From an uncultured Paracoccaceae bacterium (GTDB lineage: Bacteria; Pseudomonadota; Alphaproteobacteria; Rhodobacterales; Rhodobacteraceae), in assembly GCA_947495295.1 (NCBI GenBank), contig CANLYJ010000006.1:161052-225051 (forward strand): a stretch of DNA of 64,000 nt. Direction: 5' to 3'. Each line of letters opens with the position of its first letter. Within the stretch, counting starts at the first letter, position 1. The notes beneath the pieces are model-generated. The model was not told the DNA's origin. It worked only from the letters and a program-made list of their open reading frames with translations, and did not search any database. This document shows positions 43,519 to 53,316 of this stretch, in pieces. The position numbers and the translations under genes are program-made.

Positions 43519-45255
43519 ATGACAGCCGCGCCAAAGCTTGACGTACGAGATCTGAACTCTGTACGCGCAGCCGCGCGCGAGCCTGAACTGCTGTTGGGTG
43601 ATGACTGGATCGAACCCGACGGCATCAACCCCGGCGCAGAGGAAAGCAAACAGGCGCGCAGGGGGCTGTTGTCGTTGCGCGGCTCGCCGATTGCGCGCAA
43701 AATCGTTACCTTCAACCTGATCGCTCTGATCTTGCTGATTGCTGGGGTGCTCTACCTCAACCCGTCGCGTGACAATCTTGCGTTTCAACGTGGTAAAGGT
43801 CTGGTCAATGAGGCGCAGCTGATCGCGAATGTGTTCGAGGCGCAGTTGCCCACACTCGCCCCGATCAACCTTGTAACAGCCGACGGGGTGGACCCGGCAC
43901 AAACGCTGGCTGCGTTGAATCTGCGCGGCGGGGTGGAGGTTTCTGTCTTCGCCCCGGACGCGACGCTAGTGGCAACGGCCACCGGCAGCCTGGGCGCAAA
44001 CGAGATTGCCGAACTCGTCAACACCACCGGCGGCACGTTCATCACCGATTTCATCGGCGGCATCTGGAGCGGCTTTATCGGATTGTTCCGAGAACCGGTG
44101 ATATTAAAAACCGCCGAACAACAGCTGTTTGAGGTCGCGCAGCAGAATGCACTGGCTTCGATTGAATCCGGGACATTGCTGACGGCTTCCGAAATTGGGG
44201 GCGTTACATCCTTCATTATCACATCGCCAATTCAGCGCGGGGAGGAGGTGGTCGGCATGATCGCCGTAATCACGGCCGCGGGTGAGGTGGACAGCCTTGT
44301 GCGCAAGGAACGCGAACAGGTCCTGCGACTTTTCCTCGTTGGGGTGTTGGTAAGCATCGGGCTTAGTTTGGTGCTATCCTCGACGATCGCGAACCCACTC
44401 GCCGACCTGGCCGCCGCTGCCGAAACCAGCCATGAAAAGAACGCGCGACGCATGTCACCGGTCAAAGTACGTATCCCCGACTTGACGGCCCGCCCGGATG
44501 AGATCGGGCGCCTGTCCGGCGCATTACGCGGCATGGTCTCGGCGCTTTATGAACGGATCGAAGGAAACGAACAGTTCGCCGCCGACGTGGCCCATGAAAT
44601 CAAGAACCCACTGGCCTCACTACGGTCCGCAGTGGGGACGATGCGGGTGGCCAAGCGGGCTGACCAGCGTGAAAAACTGCTTGAAGTGATTGAACATGAC
44701 GTCAAGCGGCTGGACCGGCTGGTTAGTGATATCTCGAATGCGTCCCGGCTTGATAGCGAGTTGGTCAAGGAAGAAGAAGAATCCTTCAATCTGCTTGGCA
44801 TGCTGGGCAACATCATCGAATTTCTTGGTAAAGATGCCGAACAACGCGAAATCGACTTCATCGCTGACATGCCCGATGAACCGATTATGGTGCAGGGGCT
44901 CGAAGGGCGGCTGGCGCAGGTTTTCGTCAACCTGATCACAAATGCCATTTCATTCTGCGAAAGTGGGGATGCGATCCGCATCTGGGCGCGCAAACGACAA
45001 AACCGGGTGCTTGTCGTGGTCGAGGACACCGGGCCAGGTATCCCGGACGAGGCGTTGACCAAGATTTTCCAACGGTTCTATTCTGAACGGCCCGAGGGCC
45101 AGTTTGGCAACAATTCCGGGCTTGGGCTTGCCATTTCCAAACAGATTGTCGAGGCGCATGGCGGGGTGATCTGGGCTGAAAACATCCGGCCTACGGACGC
45201 AGATGCGTCATCCGACCCGCTTGGCGCGCGCTTTGTCGTCGGCCTGCCCGTCTAA
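43519..45255 (+). CDS. chvG: Sensor histidine kinase ChvG
   Basis: A 578-residue membrane kinase. A cytoplasmic N-terminus of about 55 residues precedes a first membrane helix (IVTFNLIALILLIAGVLYL), a periplasmic domain of about 200 residues, a second helix (LFLVGVLVSIGLSLVLSS), HAMP, the H-box FAADVAHEIKNPLASLRS, and a HATPase with NLITNAISF and GPGIPDEA. It follows chvI by 3 bases. Orthologs are regulated by the periplasmic inhibitor ExoR, which is not in this window. Confidence 0.95.
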   Translation: MTAAPKLDVRDLNSVRAAAREPELLLGDDWIEPDGINPGAEESKQARRGLLSLRGSPIARKIVTFNLIALILLIAGVLYLNPSRDNLAFQRGKGLVNEAQLIANVFEAQLPTLAPINLVTADGVDPAQTLAALNLRGGVEVSVFAPDATLVATATGSLGANEIAELVNTTGGTFITDFIGGIWSGFIGLFREPVILKTAEQQLFEVAQQNALASIESGTLLTASEIGGVTSFIITSPIQRGEEVVGMIAVITAAGEVDSLVRKEREQVLRLFLVGVLVSIGLSLVLSSTIANPLADLAAAAETSHEKNARRMSPVKVRIPDLTARPDEIGRLSGALRGMVSALYERIEGNEQFAADVAHEIKNPLASLRSAVGTMRVAKRADQREKLLEVIEHDVKRLDRLVSDISNASRLDSELVKEEEESFNLLGMLGNIIEFLGKDAEQREIDFIADMPDEPIMVQGLEGRLAQVFVNLITNAISFCESGDAIRIWARKRQNRVLVVVEDTGPGIPDEALTKIFQRFYSERPEGQFGNNSGLGLAISKQIVEAHGGVIWAENIRPTDADASSDPLGARFVVGLPV

Positions 45256-45264
45256 TCCCGCGCC

Positions 45265-45690
45265 ATGGCTGACCCGCAAACCGTCCACGCCACCTGTGTT
45301 GCATGGGATGGCAAGGGGGTGCTGATCCAGGGCGATGCGGGGCAGGGCAAATCAGCGCTGGGACTGGAACTGATGGAGGTTGGTTGCACGCTGGTTGCGG
45401 ATGACCGGGTCAGATTGCAAAAGGTCGGCAATGATGTTGTGGCGCGCTGCCCTGATACGATCCACGGTCTGATCGAGGCGCGGGGGCTTGGCATCCTGAA
45501 CGCGGATGCAATTGATGAAGCGGCCATCAGGCTGGTGGTGGATTTGAACAAAACCGAGATGGACAGGTTTCCAACGCGACGCATGGTCACTCTCTGTGGG
45601 GTGGATCTGCCCTTGATTTACAGGATCGAGGCGTCACATTTTGGACCAGCGATCCTGCAATTCCTCAAAGCAGGGCGGAGCGACCGATGA
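45265..45690 (+). CDS. hprK: HPr kinase/phosphorylase, short alphaproteobacterial form
   Basis: HprK phosphorylates HPr on a serine. This 141-residue form lacks the N-terminal domain of Firmicute enzymes, as usual in Alphaproteobacteria, and keeps the catalytic core: the P loop [20 protein letters not shown] and [11 protein letters not shown]. The stop overlaps the rapZ start by four bases. The gene follows chvG by 9 bases, so it is probably in the chvIG transcript. Confidence 0.93.
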   Translation: MADPQTVHATCVAWDGKGVLIQGDAGQGKSALGLELMEVGCTLVADDRVRLQKVGNDVVARCPDTIHGLIEARGLGILNADAIDEAAIRLVVDLNKTEMDRFPTRRMVTLCGVDLPLIYRIEASHFGPAILQFLKAGRSDR

Positions 45691-46607
45691 CCGAACCAGC
45701 CAAACCGCAAGAGCAGACAACACCAACCCTTGTGCTGGTCACAGGGCCGTCAGGTGCCGGGCGATCCACGGCGATCAACGCGTTGGAAGACTTGGGTTAC
45801 GAGGTGATCGATAACCTGCCACTATCGCTCTTGCCCCGGCTTCTGGACGGACCACCGCCCAGCCGGCCATTGGCGCTGGGCGTTGATGTGCGTAACCGGG
45901 ATTTCGGAACCAGCGCGCTGATCGAAATGATCGACCGGCTGGCGGCTGACCCTGATCAGACAGCGCAGGTCCTTTATCTGGATGCTGCAGAGGAAGAACT
46001 GGTGCGGCGTTATTCCGAAACCCGGCGGCGGCACCCGCTTGCACCGGCTGGCCCACCCATGGCCGGGATTGCACGGGAACGGGACCTGCTGGTCCCGATC
46101 CGCAGCCGGGCGGATGTGTTGATTGATACAACCGGGCTGTCACCGCATGATCTGCGGGCGGATATCGACCGCTGGTTCGCCACGGGTGACGGGCGGCGGC
46201 TTGGGGTGACGATCCATTCTTTTTCCTACAAACGGGGCCTGCCCCGCGGAATGGATATCGTCATGGACTGCCGGTTCCTGCGCAATCCGCATTGGGATGA
46301 AAACCTGCGCCCGCTTGATGGGCGCGATGCGGCGGTTGACGCTTATGTGGCAGCGGATGAACGGTTCGACCCTTTCTTCGAACGGATAAAATCGCTCGCC
46401 GATCTGCTGCTGCCCGCGCACAAGGACGAAGGCAAGGCGCATTTGTCCATCGGCTTTGGGTGTACCGGAGGGCAACACCGTTCCGTCGCAGTTGCTGAAC
46501 GGCTTGCTGCGGCCCTTGCGCAGGATGGTTGGCAGGTGTCTAAGCGGCACCGGGAATTAGAACGACGGGACGCGCAGGCGTCGGGTAACAAGGGACCGCA
46601 GGTGTGA
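45687..46607 (+). CDS. rapZ: RapZ-like nucleotide-binding protein
   Basis: The 306-residue protein has the RapZ layout: an N-terminal P loop [19 protein letters not shown] (with Arg where the Walker Lys is usual), DNLP, and the C-terminal RNA-binding-type domain with [19 protein letters not shown], and [13 protein letters not shown]. In E. coli it guides RNase E to a small RNA; in Alphaproteobacteria the target is not defined. It overlaps hprK and the EIIA gene by four bases each. Confidence 0.93.
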   Translation: MTEPAKPQEQTTPTLVLVTGPSGAGRSTAINALEDLGYEVIDNLPLSLLPRLLDGPPPSRPLALGVDVRNRDFGTSALIEMIDRLAADPDQTAQVLYLDAAEEELVRRYSETRRRHPLAPAGPPMAGIARERDLLVPIRSRADVLIDTTGLSPHDLRADIDRWFATGDGRRLGVTIHSFSYKRGLPRGMDIVMDCRFLRNPHWDENLRPLDGRDAAVDAYVAADERFDPFFERIKSLADLLLPAHKDEGKAHLSIGFGCTGGQHRSVAVAERLAAALAQDGWQVSKRHRELERRDAQASGNKGPQV

Positions 46608-46999
46608 TTGGTATCGTGATTGTGGCGCATGGCGGGTTGGCGCAGGAATATCTGGCAGCGGTCGAACATGTGGTCGGCGCGCAGGACGGGATGATCAGTA
46701 TCGCCATCGGGCCTGACGATGATCGCAGCGAAAAACAATCCGAAATCTGTGCAGCAGCCGACGCTGTTGATACCGGCGAAGGGGTGGTTGTGGTAACCGA
46801 CATGTTCGGCGGCTCACCGTCAAATTTGTCGCTGCGGGCGTGCAGCCCGGACAACCGGCGGATCCTTTACGGGGCCAATCTACCCATGCTGATCAAACTG
46901 GCCAAATCACGCAGACGATCCGTGCCGGACGCGGTCGACGCCGCCATCGCAGCGGCGCATAAATACATCAACTACCACAATGGTGGGAGCCCATCATGA
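46604..46999 (+). CDS. PTS EIIA component, mannose type
   Basis: A 131-residue EIIA-Man domain with the phosphoacceptor histidine in [13 protein letters not shown] and the family motifs [14 protein letters not shown]. It starts at GTG 46604, overlapping the rapZ stop, and its stop overlaps the ptsH start. No EIIB/EIIC permease is present, so it should act in regulation and not in sugar import. Confidence 0.92.
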   Translation: MIGIVIVAHGGLAQEYLAAVEHVVGAQDGMISIAIGPDDDRSEKQSEICAAADAVDTGEGVVVVTDMFGGSPSNLSLRACSPDNRRILYGANLPMLIKLAKSRRRSVPDAVDAAIAAAHKYINYHNGGSPS

Positions 47000-47265
47000 C
47001 CACCTGCCGTCTCAAGATCGAGAATATCAAAGGGCTGCACGCACGGGCCTCGGCGAAACTTGTCGAAGTGGTCGAAAACCATGATGCGGATGCGATCATC
47101 AGCAAGGATGGCGAACGCACCGGCGGGGATAGCATCATGGGGCTTTTGATGTTGGCAGCCTCTATCGGAACCTTCATTGACGTCGAAACATCAGGGCCGG
47201 AGGCGGACAAGCTGGCAGCGGCCATTACCGATTTGGTTGCTGACAAATTCGGTGAAGGCGATTAA
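46996..47265 (+). CDS. ptsH: Phosphocarrier protein HPr
   Basis: An 89-residue HPr with the active-site histidine in KGLHARASAKL and the regulatory serine in GGDSIMGLLML, the HprK target. It is the last gene of the hprK-rapZ-EIIA-ptsH run. EI is not in the window. Confidence 0.95.
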   Translation: MTTCRLKIENIKGLHARASAKLVEVVENHDADAIISKDGERTGGDSIMGLLMLAASIGTFIDVETSGPEADKLAAAITDLVADKFGEGD

Positions 47266-47297
47266 GGGTTGTAATACCCGATGGGACAATAACAGAT

Positions 47298-48176
47298 TTG
47301 ACCGAAACAACCCGCGATATCCCTGCAGCCCCGGTTGTGCCAAACGCACCGCCGCAGGCGTATGACCGGCGCGGCCTGACTTACTCCAACACGTTCGACA
47401 GCTCTGTAAAGCGCAACATCATCCGGACCATCGAATGGTGTACGGGCAAGCTGCGGATCATCAGCATGATCCGCAAGTTCGAACGCAAGGGCAAGTATGA
47501 GGGCCAGGCCTTTTGGCAGGGCTGCCTTGATGTCATGGGGATAGACCTGCTGACCCCTCAGGCAGAGCTGGAAAACATCCCTGAAACCGGGCCCGTGGTG
47601 CTTGTCGCCAATCACCCGCATGGGCTGGTCGATGGAATGATCCTGGCCGAACTGATCGGGCGCAGGCGCACGGATTACCGCATCCTGACCCGATCAATCC
47701 TGACAGGGATCGACAAGGATGCCGCCGATTTCATGATCCCGGTCCCATTTCCGCATGAACCGGATGCGCAGAAAAAGATGGTCGAAATGCGCCGCAAGAC
47801 CATGGAACACCTCAAGAATGGTGGTGTGGTGGCGCTGTTCCCCTCCGGGGTTGTGGCCTCATCCGACACCATGTTCGGCCCGGCGATAGAGGCGGAGTGG
47901 AACGTCTTTACCGCCAAGATGATCCGCACCTCCGGGGCCAAAATCGTGCCATGCTTCTTTCCCGGTGCAAATTCGCGGAGCTATCAGATCGCAAACCGGA
48001 TCTCGGCCACCTTACGTCAAAGCCTGTTGTTGCACGAAATCGTGCATGCCTGCGGCAAGCCACAAAAACCCGTTGTTGGACAGGTTGTACCGGAAGAGGA
48101 TGTGAAAGCACGTATCGCCGAACCGCGCGCCTTTATGGCCTGGCTACGTGAAGTGACGCTGGCACTGAAGAAGTAA
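47298..48176 (+). CDS. Lysophospholipid acyltransferase family protein
   Basis: The 292-residue protein has a PlsC-like acceptor motif in VVLVANHPHGLVDGMI; here the His and Asp are separated by five residues, as in hemolysin/ornithine-lipid-type members, not the four of PlsC. GGVVALFPSGVVA is the second acyltransferase motif. The start is TTG 47298, with weak ribosome signal. It follows ptsH by 32 bases and may be in the same transcript. Confidence 0.8.
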   Translation: MTETTRDIPAAPVVPNAPPQAYDRRGLTYSNTFDSSVKRNIIRTIEWCTGKLRIISMIRKFERKGKYEGQAFWQGCLDVMGIDLLTPQAELENIPETGPVVLVANHPHGLVDGMILAELIGRRRTDYRILTRSILTGIDKDAADFMIPVPFPHEPDAQKKMVEMRRKTMEHLKNGGVVALFPSGVVASSDTMFGPAIEAEWNVFTAKMIRTSGAKIVPCFFPGANSRSYQIANRISATLRQSLLLHEIVHACGKPQKPVVGQVVPEEDVKARIAEPRAFMAWLREVTLALKK

Positions 48177-48193
48177 CATCAGGATGAAAGGTG

Positions 48194-48219
48194 GAGGTCC
48201 CGGATCAGGTCCGGGACGG
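48194..48219. repeat. 26-bp palindromic intergenic repeat, copy 2
   Basis: Identical to 50-75. It lies between the acyltransferase stop and the convergent membrane-protein gene. Confidence 0.75.
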
Positions 48220-48263
48220 GGTCACCTCGGCTCAGCTGCCATAAGACCACTTTGTCAGGGGCG

Positions 48264-48629
48264 TTAACTTGCGACCGCCGCAAGAACGTAGATGCCAACC
48301 AGCCAGACGATAGCCAAGGCCGCAATCAGTTGAATGATTTTCCGACCCCAGCGGGTCACGGCGGCGATTGCGACGGCCAGAAACGTCAGAAGCGTGCCAA
48401 GGTTCACATAGCCGGGCGCGACCCCCGCATCCTGTAGTGCAAAACGTGCCCAAATGGCCGCTGCCAGCGCAAGCACAAATGACAGGACGTCGTAAGGTTT
48501 ATGGGTCGGGCCATTGCGGCGCCGACGCTCTGCGTGATTGCTGGCCCCAACCGCACCGGCCAACGTCCCGTCATCGACCCCGGTTGCCTCTGCTTGGGCC
48601 TGTCGTTCACTATCTGATCGATGTGCCAT
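48264..48629 (-). CDS. Small membrane protein, function unknown
   Basis: The 121-residue product begins MAHRSDSERQAQAEAT and has a polar N-terminal half, with a basic ERRRRN stretch, then three hydrophobic helices (VLSFVLALAAAIW, LGTLLTFLAVAIAAV, IIQLIAALAIVWLVGIYVL). I do not recognise a named family. It starts one base after the hbd stop, so it is likely cotranscribed with hbd. Confidence 0.75.
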   Translation of the reverse strand: MAHRSDSERQAQAEATGVDDGTLAGAVGASNHAERRRRNGPTHKPYDVLSFVLALAAAIWARFALQDAGVAPGYVNLGTLLTFLAVAIAAVTRWGRKIIQLIAALAIVWLVGIYVLAAVAS

Positions 48630-48630
48630 T

Positions 48631-49506
48631 TTATCGGGTCGGCACCGGGGTTTCGCCCCGGTAGTCATAAAAGCCGCGCTGGGATTTGCGGCCCAGCCAA
48701 CCAGCTTCGACATATTTGGTCAGCAACGGGCAGGGGCGGTATTTGGTGTCGGCCAGCCCGTCATGCAGCACATTCATGATCGCAAGGCAGGTGTCCAACC
48801 CGATGAAATCCGCCAGCTCCAGCGGGCCCATCGGATGGTTGGCACCCAGTTTCAGCGATGTGTCGATGGATTGCACCGATCCGACGCCTTCATAAAGCGT
48901 ATAAATCGCCTCGTTGATCATCGGCATCAGGATGCGGTTCACGATAAACGCGGGGAAATCTTCGGCTGTGGCCGATGTCTTGCCCAGCCGTTCCACAACC
49001 GCATGGCATGCCTTGAACGTCTCTTCATCCGTCGCGATGCCCCGGATCAGTTCGACCAGTTGCATGATCGGAACCGGGTTCATGAAATGGAAGCCCATGA
49101 ATTTTTCAGGGCGATCCGTGCGGGATGCAAGGCGGGTAATCGAAATCGACGATGTGTTTGAAGTCAGGATCGTGTTGGGCTTCAGATGCGGGACCAGATC
49201 TTCGAAAATGGCGGTCTTGATCGTTTCGCGTTCTGTCGCGGCTTCGATGATCAGGTCGGTCTGGCCCAGATCAGTCAATGTCGTTGTCGTGCCAATGCGG
49301 GCCGTGGCATCCGCCTTGGCATCCGGGGTGATCAGATCACGGCTGACCTGACGGTCAAGATTGCGATCAATCAGGGCGATTGCGGATGTCAGGGCATCCT
49401 GACTGATATCGGTCATCAGCACGTCATAACCGGCCAGCGCAAAAACATGGGCAATCCCATTGCCCATTTGGCCCGCACCAACGATGCCCACACGTTCGAT
49501 TGTCAT
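48631..49506 (-). CDS. hbd: 3-Hydroxybutyryl-CoA dehydrogenase
   Basis: A 291-residue NAD-dependent dehydrogenase of (S)-3-hydroxyacyl-CoA. It has the Rossmann motif VGIVGAGQMGNGIAHVFA, TSNTSSISIT, and the catalytic segment GFHFMNPVPIMQLVE, with C-terminal ADFIGLDTCLAIM. GGGGAAG precedes ATG 49506. In related genomes I recall it directly after etfBA; here an opposite-strand gene separates them. Confidence 0.94.
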   Translation of the reverse strand: MTIERVGIVGAGQMGNGIAHVFALAGYDVLMTDISQDALTSAIALIDRNLDRQVSRDLITPDAKADATARIGTTTTLTDLGQTDLIIEAATERETIKTAIFEDLVPHLKPNTILTSNTSSISITRLASRTDRPEKFMGFHFMNPVPIMQLVELIRGIATDEETFKACHAVVERLGKTSATAEDFPAFIVNRILMPMINEAIYTLYEGVGSVQSIDTSLKLGANHPMGPLELADFIGLDTCLAIMNVLHDGLADTKYRPCPLLTKYVEAGWLGRKSQRGFYDYRGETPVPTR

Positions 49507-49661
49507 GATCTTCCCCTGACTGGTTCGACCGCAGCATAGGCCGCTGCGGGGGGGGGCTTCAAGGCGGGGTATCAACGAAAAGTTACGATGAATTTTAGCA
49601 TTAGGAAAATGGCAAGTCGTTTGGCGGTAACTAGGCGCAGGTAGCAAATTTGGCGGGAATC

Positions 49662-50510
49662 ATGAAACAAGAAACAATTGAAGACGGCGATCTGTCATAT
49701 TCTCCGTGCCGGTATGGAAGCTCCAGAATGCTGTTCCGGGGGCCACGGCGGCGGCTTGACCGACCCTATATCGCTTTCATCGGTGGGACAGAGACTTATG
49801 GAAAGTTCATTCCAAAGCCGTTTCCGTCAATTGTTGAAAAGGTTATGCGGCAAACCTGCCTGAATCTGGGTTGCGTGAACGGGGGGATCGACGCCTTTGT
49901 GAACGATCCGGCGATCATGGATATTTGCGCGGATGCCGATATGACCGTGGTGCAGGTGATGGGTGCAAATTACCTGTCCAACCGGTTTTATGCGGTGCAT
50001 CCGCGCCGCAATGACCGGTTCCTGAAAGCATCGACTGTGCTGCAAGCAATCTATGACGACGTCGATTTTTCCGAGTTCTCCTTTGTCCGGCATATGCTTG
50101 GGGCGCTCTATTCCAAATCACCCGAACGGTTTGACATCGTGGTGCAGGAAGTGCGTGAAGCATGGGTCGCGCGGATGAAAAACATGCTTGGGCAGATCGG
50201 GCCACGCACGATCCTGCTTTGGTTCTCGGAGGAAGAGCTGAGCGATCAGCATTGGTCAGAACGGCAAAGCCAGTTGCAGGCGGATCCGCTATTCGTGACC
50301 CAATCCATGATCGAAGAATTGCGACCGCTAGTGCAGGATGTGGTCGTGGCCAACCCCACCGAAGAGGCGCGGTTCGAAGGGACCGAAGGCATGCAATTCC
50401 CCGAAAGTCAGGAAAATGTCGCCTCCGAAATGCTTGGCGTCACCAGCCATGCAGAGGTGAGCTCATGGCTGATCCCGTCCTTGCGGGAACATCTTTACCG
50501 GGTCGCATGA
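49662..50510 (+). CDS. DUF6473-like protein
   Basis: A 282-residue soluble protein. Landmarks are SPCRYGSSRMLFRGPRR, YIAFIGGTETYGKFI, and NLGCVNGGIDAFVNDP, matching a family I recall as DUF6473 that is frequent in Roseobacters. IGGTETYG near residue 40 and the Asn-Gly-Gly region are reminiscent of GDSL-type hydrolases, but no role is established. I use ATG 49662 (GGGA before it). It ends at a bidirectional terminator shared with etfA. Confidence 0.7.
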   Translation: MKQETIEDGDLSYSPCRYGSSRMLFRGPRRRLDRPYIAFIGGTETYGKFIPKPFPSIVEKVMRQTCLNLGCVNGGIDAFVNDPAIMDICADADMTVVQVMGANYLSNRFYAVHPRRNDRFLKASTVLQAIYDDVDFSEFSFVRHMLGALYSKSPERFDIVVQEVREAWVARMKNMLGQIGPRTILLWFSEEELSDQHWSERQSQLQADPLFVTQSMIEELRPLVQDVVVANPTEEARFEGTEGMQFPESQENVASEMLGVTSHAEVSSWLIPSLREHLYRVA

Positions 50511-50540
50511 AAAAGCCCGCTGCATGCAGCGGGCCTTTTC
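50511..50540. terminator. Bidirectional terminator
   Basis: GCCCGCTGCATGCAGCGGGC (50515-50534) is a perfect palindrome with CTTTTC on the plus side and TTTTC on the minus side. It can end both the DUF6473-like gene and etfA. Confidence 0.9.
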
Positions 50541-50558
50541 AGTCATGGATAGCGCGGA

Positions 50559-51485
50559 TCAAAGCTTTTCAGTCAGCTCTGGTACCGCATTGAACAGGTC
50601 GGCAACCAGACCGTAATCAGCCACCTGGAAAATCGGGGCTTCTTCGTCCTTGTTGATCGCGACGATGATCTTGCTGTCTTTCATCCCGGCGAGATGCTGG
50701 ATCGCACCCGAAATACCCACAGCGACATAAAGATCGGGGGCAACCACCTTACCGGTCTGACCAACCTGCCAGTCATTGGGGGCATAGCCGCTGTCAACGG
50801 CGGCGCGCGATGCACCAACAGCCGCATTCAGCTTGTCGGCCAGTTTCTCGATCAGGGCGAAATCTTCCTCAGATCCGACACCGCGACCACCGGACACAAC
50901 AACACCCGCAGATGTCAGTTCAGGACGATCCGAGGCGGCAACCTTGTCTTCAACCCATTCCGACAGGCCGGAATTGCTGGCGCCGCCAATGCTTTCGACA
51001 GATGCAGAGCCACCCATGCCCGCGGCATCAAAACCGGCGGTACGGATCGTCATGACCTTCTTATCATCGGCGGATTTGACAGTTTGGATCGCGTTGCCCG
51101 CATAAATCGGGCGCTCGAAAGTGTCGGCATCAACAATGGCCGTCACCTCGGAAATCACCATCGCATCCAGCAAGGCCGCCACACGGGGCATCACGTTCTT
51201 GGCGTCGGTGGTGCCGGGGGCGGCGATATGGCTGTAATCACCAGCCAATGATACGATCAAATCCGCAGTTGGTTCTGCCAAACGATGACCTAACGCATCA
51301 TCCTCGGCGCATAGCACCTTGGCAACACCATCGATCTTTGCAGCCTCATCAGCAGCGGCCTTGGCCGACGCACCGGCGCATAGCACGGTCACATCACCCA
51401 ATGCGGTCGCCGCGGACACGGCCTTTGCGGTTGCATCGACGGCCAATGCGCCGTCGGTGACTTCACCAATCAGAAGAACAGCCAT
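50559..51485 (-). CDS. etfA: Electron transfer flavoprotein alpha subunit
   Basis: The FAD-binding subunit of ETF, which accepts electrons from acyl-CoA dehydrogenases (such as Mcd here) and passes them to ETF-ubiquinone oxidoreductase. The 308 residues include [17 protein letters not shown], the C-terminal FAD segment [23 protein letters not shown] in parts, and [10 protein letters not shown]. It overlaps the etfB stop by one base. Confidence 0.96.
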   Translation of the reverse strand: MAVLLIGEVTDGALAVDATAKAVSAATALGDVTVLCAGASAKAAADEAAKIDGVAKVLCAEDDALGHRLAEPTADLIVSLAGDYSHIAAPGTTDAKNVMPRVAALLDAMVISEVTAIVDADTFERPIYAGNAIQTVKSADDKKVMTIRTAGFDAAGMGGSASVESIGGASNSGLSEWVEDKVAASDRPELTSAGVVVSGGRGVGSEEDFALIEKLADKLNAAVGASRAAVDSGYAPNDWQVGQTGKVVAPDLYVAVGISGAIQHLAGMKDSKIIVAINKDEEAPIFQVADYGLVADLFNAVPELTEKL

Positions 51486-52243
51486 TATACAGCCCCCGCT
51501 TCTTTGAGTTTCTCGACAAGCTCATCCACAGAACCCACCATGATCCCGGCTTTGCGGGCCTCTGGCTCGGTTGTGCTGACCACGCTCAGGCGCGGGGTCA
51601 CGTCAACGCCGTAATCGGCAGGGGTCTTTTCATCCAAAGGCTTTTTCTTGGCCTTCATGATGTTGGGCAGCGACGCATAACGCGGCTCATTCAGACGCAG
51701 ATCAACGGTGACGATCGTGGGCATTTTTACCTTGATGGTCTGTAGGCCGCCATCAACCTCACGGGTCACAACCGCGCTATCGCCTTCCAGGCTCACTTCG
51801 GATGCGAATGTGGCCTGCGACCAGCCCAACAGGGCAGACAGCATCTGACCCGTGGCGTTCATGTCATTGTCAATCGCCTGCTTGCCGCACAGCACCAGAC
51901 CTGGCTCTTCTTCCTTGACGACAGCGGCCAGCAGCTTGGCAACGGCCAGTGGCTCAATATCGGTATGCACATCATCAGCGGCATTAATCAAAATCGCGCG
52001 GTCGGCACCCATGGCAAGGGCGGTGCGCAGCGTTTCCTGCGCCTGCTTGACGCCGATGGACACGGCGACAACCTCTTCGACCTTGCCAGCTTCGCGCAGG
52101 CGGATCGCCTCTTCCACGGCAATTTCGTCGAACGGGTTCATGGACATTTTGACGTTTGCAAGATCGACACCTGAACCATCCGCTTTGACACGAACCTTCA
52201 CGTTATAATCGATCACGCGCTTGACGGGTACGAGGACCTTCAT
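51485..52243 (-). CDS. etfB: Electron transfer flavoprotein beta subunit
   Basis: The AMP-binding partner of EtfA, 252 residues. It has [18 protein letters not shown] at the N-terminus, the [14 protein letters not shown] motif, [16 protein letters not shown] and the recognition loop region. GGGAGAG precedes ATG 52243. It is the first gene of the etfBA unit. Confidence 0.96.
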   Translation of the reverse strand: MKVLVPVKRVIDYNVKVRVKADGSGVDLANVKMSMNPFDEIAVEEAIRLREAGKVEEVVAVSIGVKQAQETLRTALAMGADRAILINAADDVHTDIEPLAVAKLLAAVVKEEEPGLVLCGKQAIDNDMNATGQMLSALLGWSQATFASEVSLEGDSAVVTREVDGGLQTIKVKMPTIVTVDLRLNEPRYASLPNIMKAKKKPLDEKTPADYGVDVTPRLSVVSTTEPEARKAGIMVGSVDELVEKLKEAGAV

Positions 52244-52368
52244 CTGCGTTTCTCTCCCAAAGAATCTGAGCATTTACGTTCTCGGGACGTTATTATCGTG
52301 CGGGCCCGGGCAACAACAGTGCAAAATCGACACGCGGCGGTCTGCGGACGCCACGTATTTCCGGGGTG

Positions 52369-52743
52369 CTATTCGGGGATATGAATTTGGTCCGACACCG
52401 CAATTGCGGCGCGTGTCCCGTTAAGCATGCCCAGCGTACGCTGGGCGGTGGAAATGACATGTTCCAACTGTGCGATCCGTTCATCCAGAAACGCATCAAG
52501 GTCAAAGGCCCCCAGATCACCGCTTTCCATACAATCCAGCAGCGTTTTTAGGTCCGCGATAGATAATCCCGCATCGCGGGCATCGGTGATCATGCGCAAA
52601 CGCTCTGCGGTATCTTCGGGATAGTCGCGATAGGTGTTGGATGGTTCCGACGATGGAAAGGACCGGATCAGCCCCTGTTTTTCGTAAAACCGCAACGTGT
52701 CTCGCGACAGGCCGGTCAATGCTGAAAGGGCGCCGATCCGCAT
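52369..52743 (-). CDS. MerR-family regulator
   Basis: A 124-residue protein: the winged helix MRIGALSALTGLSRDTLRFY, EKQGLIRSF, then a coiled coil ending in a short tail without clustered cysteines, so a non-metal signal is likely. ATG 52743 is the family start. It is divergent from the zinc-ribbon gene, whose promoter would be in the 92-base gap. Confidence 0.88.
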   Translation of the reverse strand: MRIGALSALTGLSRDTLRFYEKQGLIRSFPSSEPSNTYRDYPEDTAERLRMITDARDAGLSIADLKTLLDCMESGDLGAFDLDAFLDERIAQLEHVISTAQRTLGMLNGTRAAIAVSDQIHIPE

Positions 52744-52752
52744 CGTTTCTCC

Positions 52753-52780
52753 AAAACCATTGACTCCACTCCATGGTTTT
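52753..52780 (+). promoter_or_regulatory. Candidate MerR operator
   Basis: Inverted 8-mers AAAACCAT (52753-52760) and ATGGTTTT (52773-52780) surround a -35-like TTGACT (52760-52765). No strong -10 at the 19-base MerR spacing is evident, so the assignment is tentative. Confidence 0.4.
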
Positions 52781-52835
52781 AGAAAACTGTCACGCATTCG
52801 GCAAGATGCCAAAGCGATTCTAAGAGAGGATAAAG

Positions 52836-53093
52836 ATGGGACAGGTCTGCCAAAGCTGCGGAATGCCAATGAACAAGGATCCCGGCGGCGGCGGGACCGA
52901 GGCCGACGGAACCCGCAGCAGCACATATTGCTCGCTCTGCTACGATAGCGGCGCGTTCCGGCAGCCGGATTTTGACGTCACACAGATGCAGGAATTCTGC
53001 ATCGATGCGCTTCAGAAAAAGGGAATGCCACGGTTCATGGGCTGGGTTTTCACCCGGTCGCTGCCACGGTTGGAAAGGTGGAAGGCATCATAG
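52836..53093 (+). CDS. Zinc-ribbon protein with QSCGMPM motif
   Basis: An 85-residue protein with two CxxC pairs, CQSCGMPM near the N-terminus and YCSLCYD about 27 residues later, forming a zinc ribbon, then a helical tail. It matches small proteins annotated as putative zinc ribbon domain. GAGAGGATAAAG precedes the ATG. The partner MerR gene is divergent, suggesting regulation by that protein. The function is unknown. Confidence 0.85.
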   Translation: MGQVCQSCGMPMNKDPGGGGTEADGTRSSTYCSLCYDSGAFRQPDFDVTQMQEFCIDALQKKGMPRFMGWVFTRSLPRLERWKAS

Positions 53094-53180
53094 TTTCAAC
53101 TTAGCGTCGAAGCACTGAGCATCGCTTAACCATTTCTTCAGACCTGCAGCGCGCGATCCATTAATACCGCCCGGGCCAGC

Positions 53181-53311
53181 AAAGGGGTCCGACGCTTTGC
53201 CGACGTCTGGCCGACGCTTTGCCGACAGCGCTTTTGGCAACAAAATAAGGCGTTAACCCCCGATTCGGGCGACCGCCCAGAAATTCACCGGACGGTGGGG
53301 GGGCACGCAAC
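53181..53311. repeat. Long intergenic repeat (about 130 bp), copy 2
   Basis: Partner of 24329-24457; see that entry for shared landmarks. Positions 53094-53338 between the zinc-ribbon and adenosyltransferase genes contain only this element and a palindrome at 53317. Confidence 0.75.
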
Positions 53312-53316
53312 GCCCC

